Shown: positions 54,183-62,513 of the stretch, in pieces
Layout of the letters: the number at the start of each line of letters is the position of its first letter
How positions within the stretch are numbered: the stretch's first letter is position 1
From: Streptomyces sp. XD-27
GTDB taxonomy: Bacteria > Actinomycetota > Actinomycetes > Streptomycetales > Streptomycetaceae
Assembly: GCF_030553055.1 (NCBI RefSeq)
Contig: NZ_CP130713.1
Coordinates: 5,084,001-5,148,000 of the forward strand
Length of the DNA stretch: 64,000 bases
Direction of reading: 5' to 3'
Made by a program: the position numbers and the translations under genes
The notes under the pieces: generated by a model
The model's input: only the letters and a program-made list of their open reading frames with translations
Databases searched by the model: none
What the model was told of the DNA's origin: nothing

Positions 54183-54508
54183 CAGCGGTCCTGTTCTGCC
54201 GGCGGCGGAAGGGGGGACTGGGGAGACGAGGAGAGACGGGGGGCTGGGGTGTCGGGCGCTCCCGGCGGGCCGGCCAGTCGCGGCCGTACGAGAAGGGGGG
54301 GATCCGCACGGCACTCAGGGAGGTTGCGAGGTCGACTTCGGTGCGGTCCGCCGGGGGCGTGCCCATGACGCTATGCGGGCGGCGACGGCGCGGCGAGGAA
54401 CACTGTGCACAGTGACGCCCGTTCCCGGTTGCGCTTCGAACCGTGACGCCGTCGGGGGCGCGGTTTCGCCCGGACCCGGCCCCGGCCCCGGATCCGCGGA
54501 CTCCGCCG
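54183..54508. promoter_or_regulatory. 326-bp region with a perfect 14-bp palindrome (DUF4331 promoter region)
   Basis: No gene is seen. CACTGTGCACAGTG at 54401-54414 is a perfect palindrome about 220 bp upstream of the DUF4331 start and 95 bp after the PucR stop. TGTGCACA cores occur in several operator families. The rest of the region is G-rich with no clear -10. Between the palindrome and PucR there are GGCCCCG direct repeats that may form the PucR terminator. Confidence 0.45.
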
Positions 54509-56020
54509 TCACAGCCGCCGCAACGCCCGCATCGCCAGCCACAGCTCGTACTTCGCGCTCGGCGCGCGCAGCAGCGATCGCCCCAGCGCCTCCTCCGCCC
54601 TGGCCAGCCGCTTGCGCGCGCCGGGCAGCGAGATCCCCAGGTCGGCGGCGGTCGCGGGAAGCCGGGCGTCGGCGCGCAGCCAGGCCAGTACGGTCTCGGG
54701 ACCGGCGGTCACGTTGGCCTGTTCCAAAGGCCGCAGCTGCACCTGTGCCCAGACCCGGGCGGCGGTGGTGTCCAGCACCGTACGCAAGTCGGCCGGGCCG
54801 TCCGCGGTGGCCGGCGGATGCCACTGCGCGGTGGCGTGCAGTTGGAGGGCGAGCCAGGCCGCGGACTGATCGGCCAGACCGCGGCCCACTTCCAGGCCCA
54901 GCAGTTCCTCCAGAAGCCGGACCCGGGCGGCGAGCGTGTTGCGATGGATCTTCAGATGGCGGCTGGCGGCGCCGCCGAAGCTGAGCCAGGAGCCGAGCGT
55001 GCCGAGCAGTTCCTGCGGGCCAGGATCGGCCCGGCGCGGCGGCGCGTACCGCAGGCACGGGCCCAGCAGCTCCGCCGCCCACACCCGCCCTTCGGGCGTG
55101 GACAGCACGCTGATGTCGGTGTGCCGGCCGAAACTCGCGCAGCCCTCGGGGGCGCTGCGCGCCACGGCCAGCGCGTGGAAGGCCTGCTCGTAGCCGATCG
55201 GGGTGTCGCGCAGCGCGACCTCCGCGCTCACTCCGACCCGGCAGCCGGGGATGTGCCGGGTGATCAGCCGGTCCAGCTGCGGCTCGTCCGGCGTTTCCGC
55301 GCTGTCGGCGGGCACCAGCGCGATCAGGTGGTTGGGGCGGACCGGGCAAGGGACGATCCAGGCTTTGCCGCGCGACGTGCGGGCGATGCGTACCGCGATC
55401 TCGCGCCGCCGGTTGCCCGGGCACTCGACCACGTACACCCGGTTGAGGGGAGGCAGTGCCGGGCCCAGCGCCCCGGCGACCCGCTGTGCGGCGGGCACGC
55501 TGCCCACCATGAGCAGGTGCAGGACGGCCTCGCGGCTGTGCGCCTCGGCGAACTCCACGCGGCGCCGGTTGCGTTCGGCCTCCTCCACGCGCCAGCACAG
55601 GGCGAGGGCGCGCGAGGCGTCGGAGAGCAGCACGCTCAGGTGCCTCGGCTCCCGCGCGGCACCGGCGACGGCCAGGAACGGGGCCTGGTCCGCCGCGTCC
55701 TCGAGGCCGAGGGAGACGAGATGGAGGGTGGCCGCCCGGCCGTCGCCGTCGCTGCCGCCGTCGCCGAGCACGGCCGACGGCGTACCGCGACGGTGCAGCC
55801 CGACCGCGGCGACGGCGGCGTGGCCGAGCGCGCCCGGGTCCGTCCCTCCGGCCGTGACCAGCACCTCTCCACCGGTCCCGACCAGCCCGACGGCGGCGCC
55901 GCTGCGCGCTGCCAGCCAGTCGAGGATCGGCCGCACGGCCCGGCGCTCGGCGGCCAACCGGGCCAGCGCGAGCACGTCGTCGACGCGGCCGGTGCGGGTC
56001 TCCGTAGGCGCTGATCCCAT
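54509..56020 (-). CDS. PucR-family transcriptional regulator
   Basis: A 503-residue regulator with the PucR layout: an N-terminal ligand domain (LDWLAARSGAAVGLVGTGGEVLVTAGG), a central GGDEF-like domain (LIALVPADSAETPDEPQL to VALRDTPIGYEQAFHAL), and the C-terminal PucR helix-turn-helix LSFGGAASRHLKIHRNTLAARVRLLEELLG. A second helical repeat, LPATAADLGISLPGARKRLARAEEALG, follows and may be a further DNA-binding unit. The ATG at 56020 has TAACCT ending 8 nt upstream and no ribosome site. No metabolic gene cluster is adjacent, so its target is unknown; DUF4331 downstream is a candidate. Confidence 0.88.
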   Translation of the reverse strand: MGSAPTETRTGRVDDVLALARLAAERRAVRPILDWLAARSGAAVGLVGTGGEVLVTAGGTDPGALGHAAVAAVGLHRRGTPSAVLGDGGSDGDGRAATLHLVSLGLEDAADQAPFLAVAGAAREPRHLSVLLSDASRALALCWRVEEAERNRRRVEFAEAHSREAVLHLLMVGSVPAAQRVAGALGPALPPLNRVYVVECPGNRRREIAVRIARTSRGKAWIVPCPVRPNHLIALVPADSAETPDEPQLDRLITRHIPGCRVGVSAEVALRDTPIGYEQAFHALAVARSAPEGCASFGRHTDISVLSTPEGRVWAAELLGPCLRYAPPRRADPGPQELLGTLGSWLSFGGAASRHLKIHRNTLAARVRLLEELLGLEVGRGLADQSAAWLALQLHATAQWHPPATADGPADLRTVLDTTAARVWAQVQLRPLEQANVTAGPETVLAWLRADARLPATAADLGISLPGARKRLARAEEALGRSLLRAPSAKYELWLAMRALRRL

Positions 56021-56028
56021 GTCGCTCA

Positions 56029-56034
56029 AGGTTA
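56029..56034 (-). promoter_or_regulatory. -10 box of a putative leaderless pucR promoter
   Basis: On the minus strand TAACCT ends 8 nt before the ATG at 56020, and no ribosome site is present. Confidence 0.35.
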
Positions 56035-56261
56035 GTGCGTGGTGGGTGCGCGGGGCGGCGGGCGCAAGGGGCGGTCCGGGGAGGGGGGTTGGCATGACGT
56101 GGGAGGTAATCGCCGTCCGGCCGGGGCGTGCGTACGGTCGGCACGGAGGCCGCTCGTCGGCCGGTCGGCGTCATGGCCATCGCCAACTGGCCCCGTCCGG
56201 CCTGACCTGGCCTCGTCCCGCCCCCCCCCGTCACCGCCACCGGTCTTGAAGGAGCCCACTC

Positions 56262-56648
56262 ATGCCCGCCATGCCCGCCGTGCCCGCCATGCCCGCCTAC
56301 GGATTCGCGCATCTCCGCAGCCGCCGCCCGCACGCCGACATCCTCACGTACCTGGAGCGCATCCAGGCGACCTTGGACCCCTTCGAGGGGAGGTTCGTCA
56401 TCCACGGCCCGCCCGCGGAGGTCGTCGAGGGGGAATGGCCGGGGAGCATGGTGCTGATCGAGTTCCCCGGCCTGGCGGCGGCCCGCGCCTGGTACGACTC
56501 TCCCGCGTACCAGGAGATCCTGCCGCTGCGCACGGACCACATCGAGGGCGATGTCGTGCTCATCGAAGGCGTGGGGCCGGACTACGACCCGTGCGAGCGG
56601 GCGCGGAAGCTCGCCGAGGAGGCGGCGCGGCCCGGGGGCGGGGCGTAG
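56262..56648 (+). CDS. DUF1330 domain protein
   Basis: A 128-residue protein with the small ferredoxin-like (dimeric alpha/beta barrel) fold of DUF1330: YGFAHLRSRRPHADILTYLERIQATLDPFEGRFVIHG in order, then VLIEFPGLAAARAWYDSPAYQEILPLR, which is the family signature. A repeat of MPA (MPAMPAVPAMPA) opens it, so the true start could be any of four Met codons; I keep the first because AAGGAG lies about 10 nt upstream. Function is not established. A run of nine C lies 33 bp before the start. Confidence 0.85.
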   Translation: MPAMPAVPAMPAYGFAHLRSRRPHADILTYLERIQATLDPFEGRFVIHGPPAEVVEGEWPGSMVLIEFPGLAAARAWYDSPAYQEILPLRTDHIEGDVVLIEGVGPDYDPCERARKLAEEAARPGGGA

Positions 56649-56763
56649 TACCCGGTCGGGGCGCAACTGCGGGGCGGCAAGGCAGGGTTGCGCAGGTCGG
56701 AACCGGTCGTGTTCCATACGGCGTGGTCCGCGCGTCCCGTGAGCCGAGGGGGAGGAACTCACC

Positions 56764-57933
56764 GTGTCGGCGTGTGCTCCTCCCGCTGCCGCCGTGCGCG
56801 CGTACGCGTACGTGTACGCGTCGGCGGTGAAGCGCAGGGTGCTGATCCTTCTGCTGCTGGGCGGCGTTCTGGTCTTGGCCGCGGCGCTGGCCGGCGAGGC
56901 GCGTGCGGCTGAGCCCCCGGGAACCGAAGCCGTGCCGACGTCCGCGCGGCCCGCGCCGGACGGCGCCCCGGCAGCGGACACCGGCCCGCCGGGCCCGGCG
57001 GCGGGGGACACGGGGCGGCCGAGCCCGGAGCGGACGGCCGCGGAGCGCGTCGAACGGGTGGCCGCGGCGAGCCCCGCGCGGTCAGCGGCGGCCCGTCCGG
57101 CGGTGCCGCCGACCCGCCCCGCCCTGTCGCCGAACCCCGCCCTGCCGCCACCGCACTCAGCCGCGCTGCCGCACTCAGCCGCGCCGTCGCTCCCTGCCGC
57201 ACCGGGGAGTCCCGCGCCGCCGCGCCCTGCCGTGCCGCCCCCCTCTCCGCGCCTGCCCGCTGTCCCCGCCGCTTCCGTGTTCCTGCCGTCGGAGCCCGGC
57301 CTCGGGAAGCTGCCGGAGGCATCCGCGCCGGAGCCTGTGCCGTCCCCGCCGCCCGGCGTGCCCGGCATCCCCGACGTCCCCACCCTCCCCGACCTGCCTG
57401 CGCTGTCAGCACCTCACGCCGCGGGCGGTGGCGCCGGAGCCCAACCGCCGCGCGGCACCCGGACGTCGGGCCCGCACGGCCATTCCGACGCCGGTGGCCC
57501 ACCCGCAGCCGCCGGTGACGCCTCCCGGCACGCTGCCGCCGCCCGCCGTGCCGATTCACCGCCGCTTTCCCCTCCGTATACCGCCGCCGGGCCGCTGCGC
57601 CGTACGTACGGGTGCGAGGGGGGCCGGACGGCGGCGCTCCGCTCCGGTGCTGAGGGGGTCTCCCGGGCGGCGCCGCTCCCGCTCCGCGCCCCGCCGGGCG
57701 GGCCGCTCCTGCCGCTTCCCCGGCCCTTGCCATTGCCGCTGCCACTGCCGCTCGCACCGGCCGGCCACGTCTCCGTAGGGCAGGGCGGGGGCGAACAGAC
57801 CAAGCGGTTCGTGGGCGTGCTGACCGGGCCCGATCGCCCCCTCCCCGCACCCCCGCCCGCCGACGGCCGACCGGAGCACACGGCCTCCCCGCTGCTGACA
57901 CGTCCGCGCGACGTCGTCGAACTACCGGGCTGA
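56764..57933 (+). CDS. Secreted Pro/Ala-rich hypothetical protein
   Basis: A 389-residue protein of no known family. An odd N-terminal stretch, VRAYAYVYASAVKRR, precedes a signal-peptide-like core (VLILLLLGGVLVLAAALAGEARA) with cleavage before AEPPG. The rest is low-complexity Pro, Ala, Arg and His-poor wall-type sequence with GVPGIPDVPTLPDLP. GTG 56764 follows GGGGGAGGA at good spacing; GTG 56827 nearer the signal peptide has no ribosome site. The codons for the N-terminal stretch form a 29-bp alternating purine-pyrimidine tract. Likely exported, perhaps wall-associated. Confidence 0.65.
   Translation: MSACAPPAAAVRAYAYVYASAVKRRVLILLLLGGVLVLAAALAGEARAAEPPGTEAVPTSARPAPDGAPAADTGPPGPAAGDTGRPSPERTAAERVERVAAASPARSAAARPAVPPTRPALSPNPALPPPHSAALPHSAAPSLPAAPGSPAPPRPAVPPPSPRLPAVPAASVFLPSEPGLGKLPEASAPEPVPSPPPGVPGIPDVPTLPDLPALSAPHAAGGGAGAQPPRGTRTSGPHGHSDAGGPPAAAGDASRHAAAARRADSPPLSPPYTAAGPLRRTYGCEGGRTAALRSGAEGVSRAAPLPLRAPPGGPLLPLPRPLPLPLPLPLAPAGHVSVGQGGGEQTKRFVGVLTGPDRPLPAPPPADGRPEHTASPLLTRPRDVVELPG
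56793..56821. other. 29-bp strictly alternating purine-pyrimidine tract (Z-DNA candidate)
   Basis: From C56793 to T56821 purines and pyrimidines alternate without a break, mostly CG and TA/CA steps. It lies 30 bp inside the secreted Pro/Ala-rich protein gene and encodes alternating Tyr/Ala/Val residues. Confidence 0.7.
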
Positions 57934-58173
57934 CGCGGCCGCGTGGGCCACGCGCCCTCGCGTCACCACCACGCGTCCGCGCGTCGCACGGGCACCCCCG
58001 CGGCCACCGGCCCCCGCGCCCCCGGCGCAGCCGCACCCGCCCCTGGCGCAGCCGCCCCCGCGTCGCACGCGCCCCGCGTTCTGCCAGATCGTCACAGAAA
58101 CTCGTCGGAGAGAGCAGCGGATGTTCATCTGCCGTGGGAATTCCACGCACCCCCTGGTTTGCCGGGAGTGGTC

Positions 58174-59439
58174 GTGAAGAAGTCGGACAAGGAAATCATC
58201 GAGATCCTGGTGGCGTACGACACCACCGAATGCGTGCATTCCGCCGCGCGGCTGGCGGGCTGCGATCCGAAGACCGTACGCCGCTATGTGGCCGCCCGGG
58301 ACGCGGGCCGCCCGGTGATCGGACCGTCCCGCCGTTCGCGCGAAATCGACGCGCATGTGGAGAAGATCGAGGAATGGGTGGACCGTTCCGAAGGGCATAT
58401 CAGTGCGGCCCGGGCGTATGAGCGCCTGGTGAGAATGGGATATGCCGGAAGTGAACGCACGGCCCGGCGGGTGGTGGCCGAGGCCAAGGCCCGCTGGCGG
58501 GCGGGCGACCGCCGCACCTACCGGCCGTGGATAGCGGAGCCGGGGCTGTGGCTCCAGTACGACTGGGGCGAGGGGCCGGTGGTGCCCGGACCGCGCGGGG
58601 AGCGGCGCCGGACGGTCCTGTTCAGCGCCTGGCTCGCCTGGTCGCGGTTCCGCGTCGTCATCCCGTGCCAGGACCGCGGCCTGCCCACCCTGGTCTGCTG
58701 CCTGGACACCACCCTGCGCGCCCTGGGCGGCGCGCCGACGTATCTGCTCGCGCGGCCGCACACCGACGGGCGCATCCGGTATCCGGACCTGGTCGCCGTC
58801 GGCGCCCACTACGGCCTTCAGGTCCGCGTCTGCGCCCCGTACACCGGGGAACCGGACGGCGGCGGCCGGGCCGGTGAGGTGCGGATAGCCCCGGCCGACC
58901 TGGTGCCGGTGGCGGCTGAGCTGCGCCGGGAGTATCTGTCCTTCGGTGAACTCCGCGAGACCTGCGGGAAGTTCTGCGAGTGGTCCAACAGCCGGCAGGG
59001 CGAGTGGGCCGGCGGCCGGCGCGCGGACGGGGGAGGGGAGGCCCGGTACGAGGGAGCGGGCGGTACCCCGTACGACCGCCTGGCCGTGGAGCGCGAGCGG
59101 CTCCACGCGCTGCCCACCGCCCCGTACACCGCGGGTCTCGGCCGCACGGCCACGGTCGGCGCGGGCGGCACCGTCACCTACGACCGGCGGAGCTACGCCG
59201 TTCCGCGCGCGCTCGCGGGCTCCCGGGTGTGGGTGCGTGCCGAGCGCGGTGAACTGGTGGTCGTCGCCGATCTTGCCGGACTGACCGAGGTGGCCCGGCA
59301 CCGCATTCCGTTCCGGGTCTACGGGGAGCCGGGGAGGCCGGGTCCTCGCAGGGACCGGAGAGCGGTGGCGACCGGAGGACCTTGGCGACCGGAGAACCGT
59401 GGCGACCGGCGGACCGCAGGGACATCAGGTGACCGCTGA
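58174..59439 (+). CDS. IS21/IstA-like (Mu transposase-type) protein, catalytically degenerate
   Basis: A 421-residue relative of IS21 transposases. The N-terminal helix-turn-helix reads SDKEIIEILVAYDTTECVHSAARLAGCDPKTVRRYV; an integrase-like region follows from LQYDWGEGPVV. The first catalytic Asp is kept in YDWGE, but where IS21 proteins have YDN the sequence reads LLARPHT, and no clear catalytic Glu helix follows. The C-terminal Mu-type domain (TVTYDRRSYAVPRALAGSRVWVR) is intact. There is no istB, and I see no terminal inverted repeats. It is probably a domesticated DNA-binding protein rather than a mobile element. GTG 58174 follows GGGAG. Confidence 0.8.
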   Translation: MKKSDKEIIEILVAYDTTECVHSAARLAGCDPKTVRRYVAARDAGRPVIGPSRRSREIDAHVEKIEEWVDRSEGHISAARAYERLVRMGYAGSERTARRVVAEAKARWRAGDRRTYRPWIAEPGLWLQYDWGEGPVVPGPRGERRRTVLFSAWLAWSRFRVVIPCQDRGLPTLVCCLDTTLRALGGAPTYLLARPHTDGRIRYPDLVAVGAHYGLQVRVCAPYTGEPDGGGRAGEVRIAPADLVPVAAELRREYLSFGELRETCGKFCEWSNSRQGEWAGGRRADGGGEARYEGAGGTPYDRLAVERERLHALPTAPYTAGLGRTATVGAGGTVTYDRRSYAVPRALAGSRVWVRAERGELVVVADLAGLTEVARHRIPFRVYGEPGRPGPRRDRRAVATGGPWRPENRGDRRTAGTSGDR

Positions 59440-59482
59440 CGCGGAATTCCCGTGGCCGCTGGAGCGGAATCCGGGATGACCA

Positions 59483-59522
59483 CATCGGGGCCTGGCGCCG
59501 GCGGGGGCGCCAGGCCCCGATG
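59483..59522 (+). terminator. Strong terminator after the IstA-like gene
   Basis: A 17-bp perfect stem (CATCGGGGCCTGGCGCC, 59483-59499, with 59506-59522) and a 6-nt loop, 44 bp after the stop. Confidence 0.85.
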
Positions 59523-59691
59523 CAAAGCCGCTGGAAAAACCCTGCCTCCGGCGTCGAGCGCGCGGATGCCGCATTCGGAATGAGTCGTTCAGGGCGTTGT
59601 GCGCGATCCCGGATTCCTTGACGCGGGAAATCGCTGATCGACAGGGTTGGGGCCGCCCGGCGACGGTCGCCGGAAAACGAATGGGAGAATC

Positions 59692-60135
59692 ATGAACATT
59701 AAGCGACGTGGTGCTCGCCTGTTCGGTGCCATCGCCCTCGGTGTGGTGCCGCTGGCCCTCGCCACGCCGGCTTCGGCGGCGAGCCACACGGCCACGCTCA
59801 CCGTCGGCCCCGTGATCCTGCCGTCCGTCCCGGTCCAGGTGTGCCTGGACTCGACCTGCACCCCGAGCACGCCGCTGGTGAACGTGACCCTCAAGGCGGA
59901 GGCCACCACGGACACCGCGGTCGTCCTGCCCACCCTGACCAAGTCGCAGTGCCCGAGCGGTCAGCTGGGCGCCGCCCTGACCATCACCAGCACCGACGCC
60001 CAGGCCACGGCCTCGGTCAAGGTGACCGCGACCGGCCTCGGCACCGACGGCCAGCAGAAGACGGTCGTGGTCGGCCCGAAGACCGTGAGCGTCGGCGCGC
60101 CCGGCGTCGTCGCCTCCGCCTGCACGACGAACTGA
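59692..60135 (+). CDS. Small secreted protein with two Cys pairs
   Basis: A 147-residue exported protein. The signal peptide MNIKRRGARLFGAIALGVV runs to a cleavage site at ASA-ASHTA. The mature part of about 115 residues is beta-rich (Thr/Val-rich), with two close Cys in VCLDSTCTPS and two more in KSQCPSG and the terminal SACTTN. This suggests two disulphides and a small beta-sandwich. I know no family for it. ATG 59692 follows GGGAGA. It is monocistronic between two strong hairpins, so probably highly expressed or separately controlled. Confidence 0.78.
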   Translation: MNIKRRGARLFGAIALGVVPLALATPASAASHTATLTVGPVILPSVPVQVCLDSTCTPSTPLVNVTLKAEATTDTAVVLPTLTKSQCPSGQLGAALTITSTDAQATASVKVTATGLGTDGQQKTVVVGPKTVSVGAPGVVASACTTN

Positions 60136-60170
60136 CCCTGCCCCCTGCTCCCTGGTCCCACTCCCCGGCC

Positions 60171-60207
60171 CCGGCGGGCCCGGCACACACCGTGCCGGGC
60201 CCGCCGG
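60171..60207. terminator. Terminator after the small secreted protein gene
   Basis: A 16-bp perfect stem (CCGGCGGGCCCGGCAC, 60171-60186, with 60192-60207) around a 5-nt loop, between convergent genes. Confidence 0.85.
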
Positions 60208-60277
60208 TCCTGGTCCGCGGCCGGTCCCGGCCCGTTGGCCCCGCTCCGTCAGCCGGTCCGTACGGAAAGGCCTCGAC

Positions 60278-60787
60278 TCAGGGCCGGGCGGCGGCCAGCA
60301 CCACCAGGAGCGGGACGACCCGCTCCGGCGGCACCTCGTAGTGCTCCGGCTCGGCGGCGTGCAGCCAGCCGGTGGCGGCCAGTTGGCGCAGATGGTGGTG
60401 GATCTCGCCGGCGTCGCCGAGGCCGTCGAGCTCGGTGAGCTCGGCCACGGTCCGGCGCCCGCCGACGATCTCGCGGAGCAGCCGCATCCGTACGGCATGC
60501 CCCAGCGCCGCGAAGACGTCAGCGGCCTCCGACCAGTCCTGGTCGAGCAGTTCGCCGGTCGGCAGCCCGTACTGCCACTCGTACTCCTCGCCCGTCGGCA
60601 CCCGCACGGCCCCGGTGAACAGCACCCCGCCGTCGGACTCGCCGTGCCGTGCGAGCTGCTCCTTGAGCCCCTCGAGCGCCCAGAAGGCGTCCTCGCCCGC
60701 CGCGCCACCCCTGGGCTCGCCACGCTGGGCGTCCTCCATCGCCGCGACCCGGCGTTCCAGTTCGACGACGCGCTTCTCAAGATCCAT
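60278..60787 (-). CDS. ArsR-family winged-helix regulator
   Basis: A 169-residue regulator. An N-terminal coiled coil (MDLEKRVVELERRVAAMED) precedes a beta-rich segment (GVLFTGAVRVPTGEEYEWQYGLPTGELL) and then the ArsR-type winged helix: AADVFAALGHAVRMRLLREIVGGRRTVAELTELDGLGDAGEIHHHLRQLAATGWL. No metal-binding Cys are present, so it is not a classical metal sensor. The ATG at 60787 has TAGACT ending 6 nt upstream with no ribosome site, and TACG-N5-CGTA at the promoter may be its own operator. It lies downstream of the SnoaL-type gene on the same strand. Confidence 0.87.
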   Translation of the reverse strand: MDLEKRVVELERRVAAMEDAQRGEPRGGAAGEDAFWALEGLKEQLARHGESDGGVLFTGAVRVPTGEEYEWQYGLPTGELLDQDWSEAADVFAALGHAVRMRLLREIVGGRRTVAELTELDGLGDAGEIHHHLRQLAATGWLHAAEPEHYEVPPERVVPLLVVLAAARP

Positions 60788-60793
60788 GCCCTG

Positions 60794-60815
60794 AGTCTAC
60801 GTATGGCGTAACGCT
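60794..60815 (-). promoter_or_regulatory. Leaderless arsR promoter with palindromic site
   Basis: On the minus strand TAGACT (60799-60794) ends 6 nt before the ATG. Directly upstream lies TACG-CCATA-CGTA, an imperfect palindrome that would let the regulator repress itself. Confidence 0.45.
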
Positions 60816-60861
60816 GAAGAGCCGCAACTCCCCTCACGCAGTCGTCGGTTCCCCGGTGCCG

Positions 60862-61557
60862 CTAGCGCTCGCCTGCGCCGAGCTGCCGGAGCACGCCGCG
60901 GATGTCGTAGTTCCACCAGCCCTCGGCGATCCTGCCGTCCTTGAATCGGTAGACCGTCATGCCGTCCGCCTTGACCTGCCGGCCCGTGGGCGCGATGCCC
61001 ATGAACTCGCCCTGGTGCCTGGCGGTCCAGGTCCACCGGGTCATCACCCGGTCTCCCTCGGCCAGTTGGTCCTCGATCGTGAAGGTGAAGTCGAAGGCCG
61101 ACCGCCACATCTCGATCTCCCGGCGCATGCCGTCGGCCCCGACCGTGTCCTCTTCATTGAAGGGATCGTGATCGTGGTAGTCGCGGGCGAACACGTCGCC
61201 GACCGCGTCGAGGTTGCCGCGCGTGGCGATCTCATCGAACATGCGGCGGGCGGTCGCCTTGTTCAGCTGCTCGTCCCGCACCACGTCGAGGTTGGTGAAC
61301 GTGGGCGGGGCCTCGCAGAGCGCCACCATCTCCTCGAAGATCCGGTTCGTCTCGGGCATCTCCGAGTTCCGCATCGCCTCCTCGTACGACGGGAACTCGA
61401 CGATCTCGACGAGGTGCTTGGCCTTGTCCCGGTCCTTGCCCACCACCGAGTGGGTGGCCGTCCGCCTGCCCTTCGTCTGCTCGACCCAGGTGTCCATGAG
61501 CCGGTTCAGGTCGTCCAGCTTGTCGGTCTTGCAGTCGATGATCTGGACGAAAGTCAT
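60862..61557 (-). CDS. Two-domain protein: dimeric alpha-beta barrel plus SnoaL-like ester cyclase domain
   Basis: A 231-residue protein. Residues 1-95 are an ABM-like barrel (FVQIIDCKTDKLDDLNRLMDTWVEQTKGRR, then HLVEIVEFPSYEEAMRNSEMPE). Residues 105-231 are a SnoaL-type NTF2-like domain of the ester-cyclase group (NKATARRMFDEIATRGNLDAVGDVFARDYHDHDP to DGMTVYRFKDGRIAEGWWNYD). The HDP motif and the terminal GWWNYD are typical. Such proteins act in polyketide tailoring or as small-molecule hydrolases; the substrate is unknown. ATG 61557 follows GGGAGGTGCGCG. It lies 74 bp upstream of arsR on the same strand. Confidence 0.85.
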   Translation of the reverse strand: MTFVQIIDCKTDKLDDLNRLMDTWVEQTKGRRTATHSVVGKDRDKAKHLVEIVEFPSYEEAMRNSEMPETNRIFEEMVALCEAPPTFTNLDVVRDEQLNKATARRMFDEIATRGNLDAVGDVFARDYHDHDPFNEEDTVGADGMRREIEMWRSAFDFTFTIEDQLAEGDRVMTRWTWTARHQGEFMGIAPTGRQVKADGMTVYRFKDGRIAEGWWNYDIRGVLRQLGAGER

Positions 61558-61665
61558 CGCGCACCTCCCTGGTAATTCGCGATATTCATCCCTTTCATCC
61601 AGCGTAGGCCGCTGCCGGCTCCCCGCGTCGAGCCGCGACCTCGCGACGGCCACGCCTGCCTGGGA

Positions 61666-62325
61666 TCACCCCTCGGCCTTGGCCACGCCCACCGGGCAGC
61701 TCACGCCCGTGCCGCCGATGCCGCAGTAGCCCGCCGGGTTCTTGTCCAGGTACTGCTGGTGGTACGGCTCCGCCGGGTAGAACGGGCCTGCCGGGAGGAT
61801 CTCCGTGGTGATCGTGCCGTACCCCGAGGCCGTCAGGACCGACTGGTAGGCCGCGCGGGAGGACTCGGCCTGCCGCTGCTGCTCCTCGGAGTGGGTGTAG
61901 ACCGCCGAGCGGTACTGGGTGCCGACATCGTTGCCCTGGCGGAAGCCCTGGGTGGGGTCGTGGGACTCCCAGAAGAGCTTCAGCAGCGCTGCGTAGGACG
62001 TGGTCGACGGGTCGTACACGACGCGGACGGCCTCCGTGTGGCCGGTCAGGCCGCTGCAGACCTCCTCGTAGGCGGGATGCGGGGTGTGCCCGCCCTGGTA
62101 GCCGACGAGGGTCGTCCACACGCCCGGGGCCTGCCAGAACTTCCGCTCCGCGCCCCAGAAGCAGCCCAGGCCGAAGTCCGCGACGGCCAGACCCTCCGGG
62201 TACGGACCGGCCAGCGGGTTGCCGAGGACCGTGTGGCGGGCGGGGACGGGGAACTCCGGTTCGGCGCGGCCCGTCAGCGCCTCCTCGGGGGAGGGGAGGT
62301 GGTTCTTGTGCCGGTTGAACAGCAT
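61666..62325 (-). CDS. msrA: Peptide-methionine (S)-S-oxide reductase
   Basis: A 219-residue repair enzyme that reduces Met-S-sulfoxide with thioredoxin. The active-site signature is [19 protein letters not shown] with nucleophile Cys55. [32 protein letters not shown] and [14 protein letters not shown] are family motifs, and the resolving Cys are in [15 protein letters not shown]. The N-terminal 40 residues ([17 protein letters not shown]) are typical of the long actinobacterial form. ATG 62325 follows GAGGAG; an in-frame start further upstream would add 26 residues with no family similarity. Confidence 0.96.
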   Translation of the reverse strand: MLFNRHKNHLPSPEEALTGRAEPEFPVPARHTVLGNPLAGPYPEGLAVADFGLGCFWGAERKFWQAPGVWTTLVGYQGGHTPHPAYEEVCSGLTGHTEAVRVVYDPSTTSYAALLKLFWESHDPTQGFRQGNDVGTQYRSAVYTHSEEQQRQAESSRAAYQSVLTASGYGTITTEILPAGPFYPAEPYHQQYLDKNPAGYCGIGGTGVSCPVGVAKAEG

Positions 62326-62513
62326 CTCGTGGCTCCTCGGGACGGTGGGCTCGGGCGCGGTGGACTCGGCGGTGGCTCTGGGTGGCGACTCTCGGGTCTT
62401 CACACAACGCCTTGTTGACGTGCCGCATTCCGGCCCCGGTCAGCGCGGTAGCCCCGCGGTCCGGTCGGTGCGGCGGCCGTGCGGCCCCGGTCAGCGCGGC
62501 GGCTGCGCGGCCG

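Noticed and set aside
56221..56229. Run of nine C as a phase-variation tract
   Set aside because: It is upstream of the DUF1330 start, not in a coding frame or at a recognised promoter spacer. Given the homopolymer problems, its length is also uncertain.
58100..59482. Complete insertion sequence around the IstA-like gene
   Set aside because: No terminal inverted repeats, target duplication or istB were found in the flanks.
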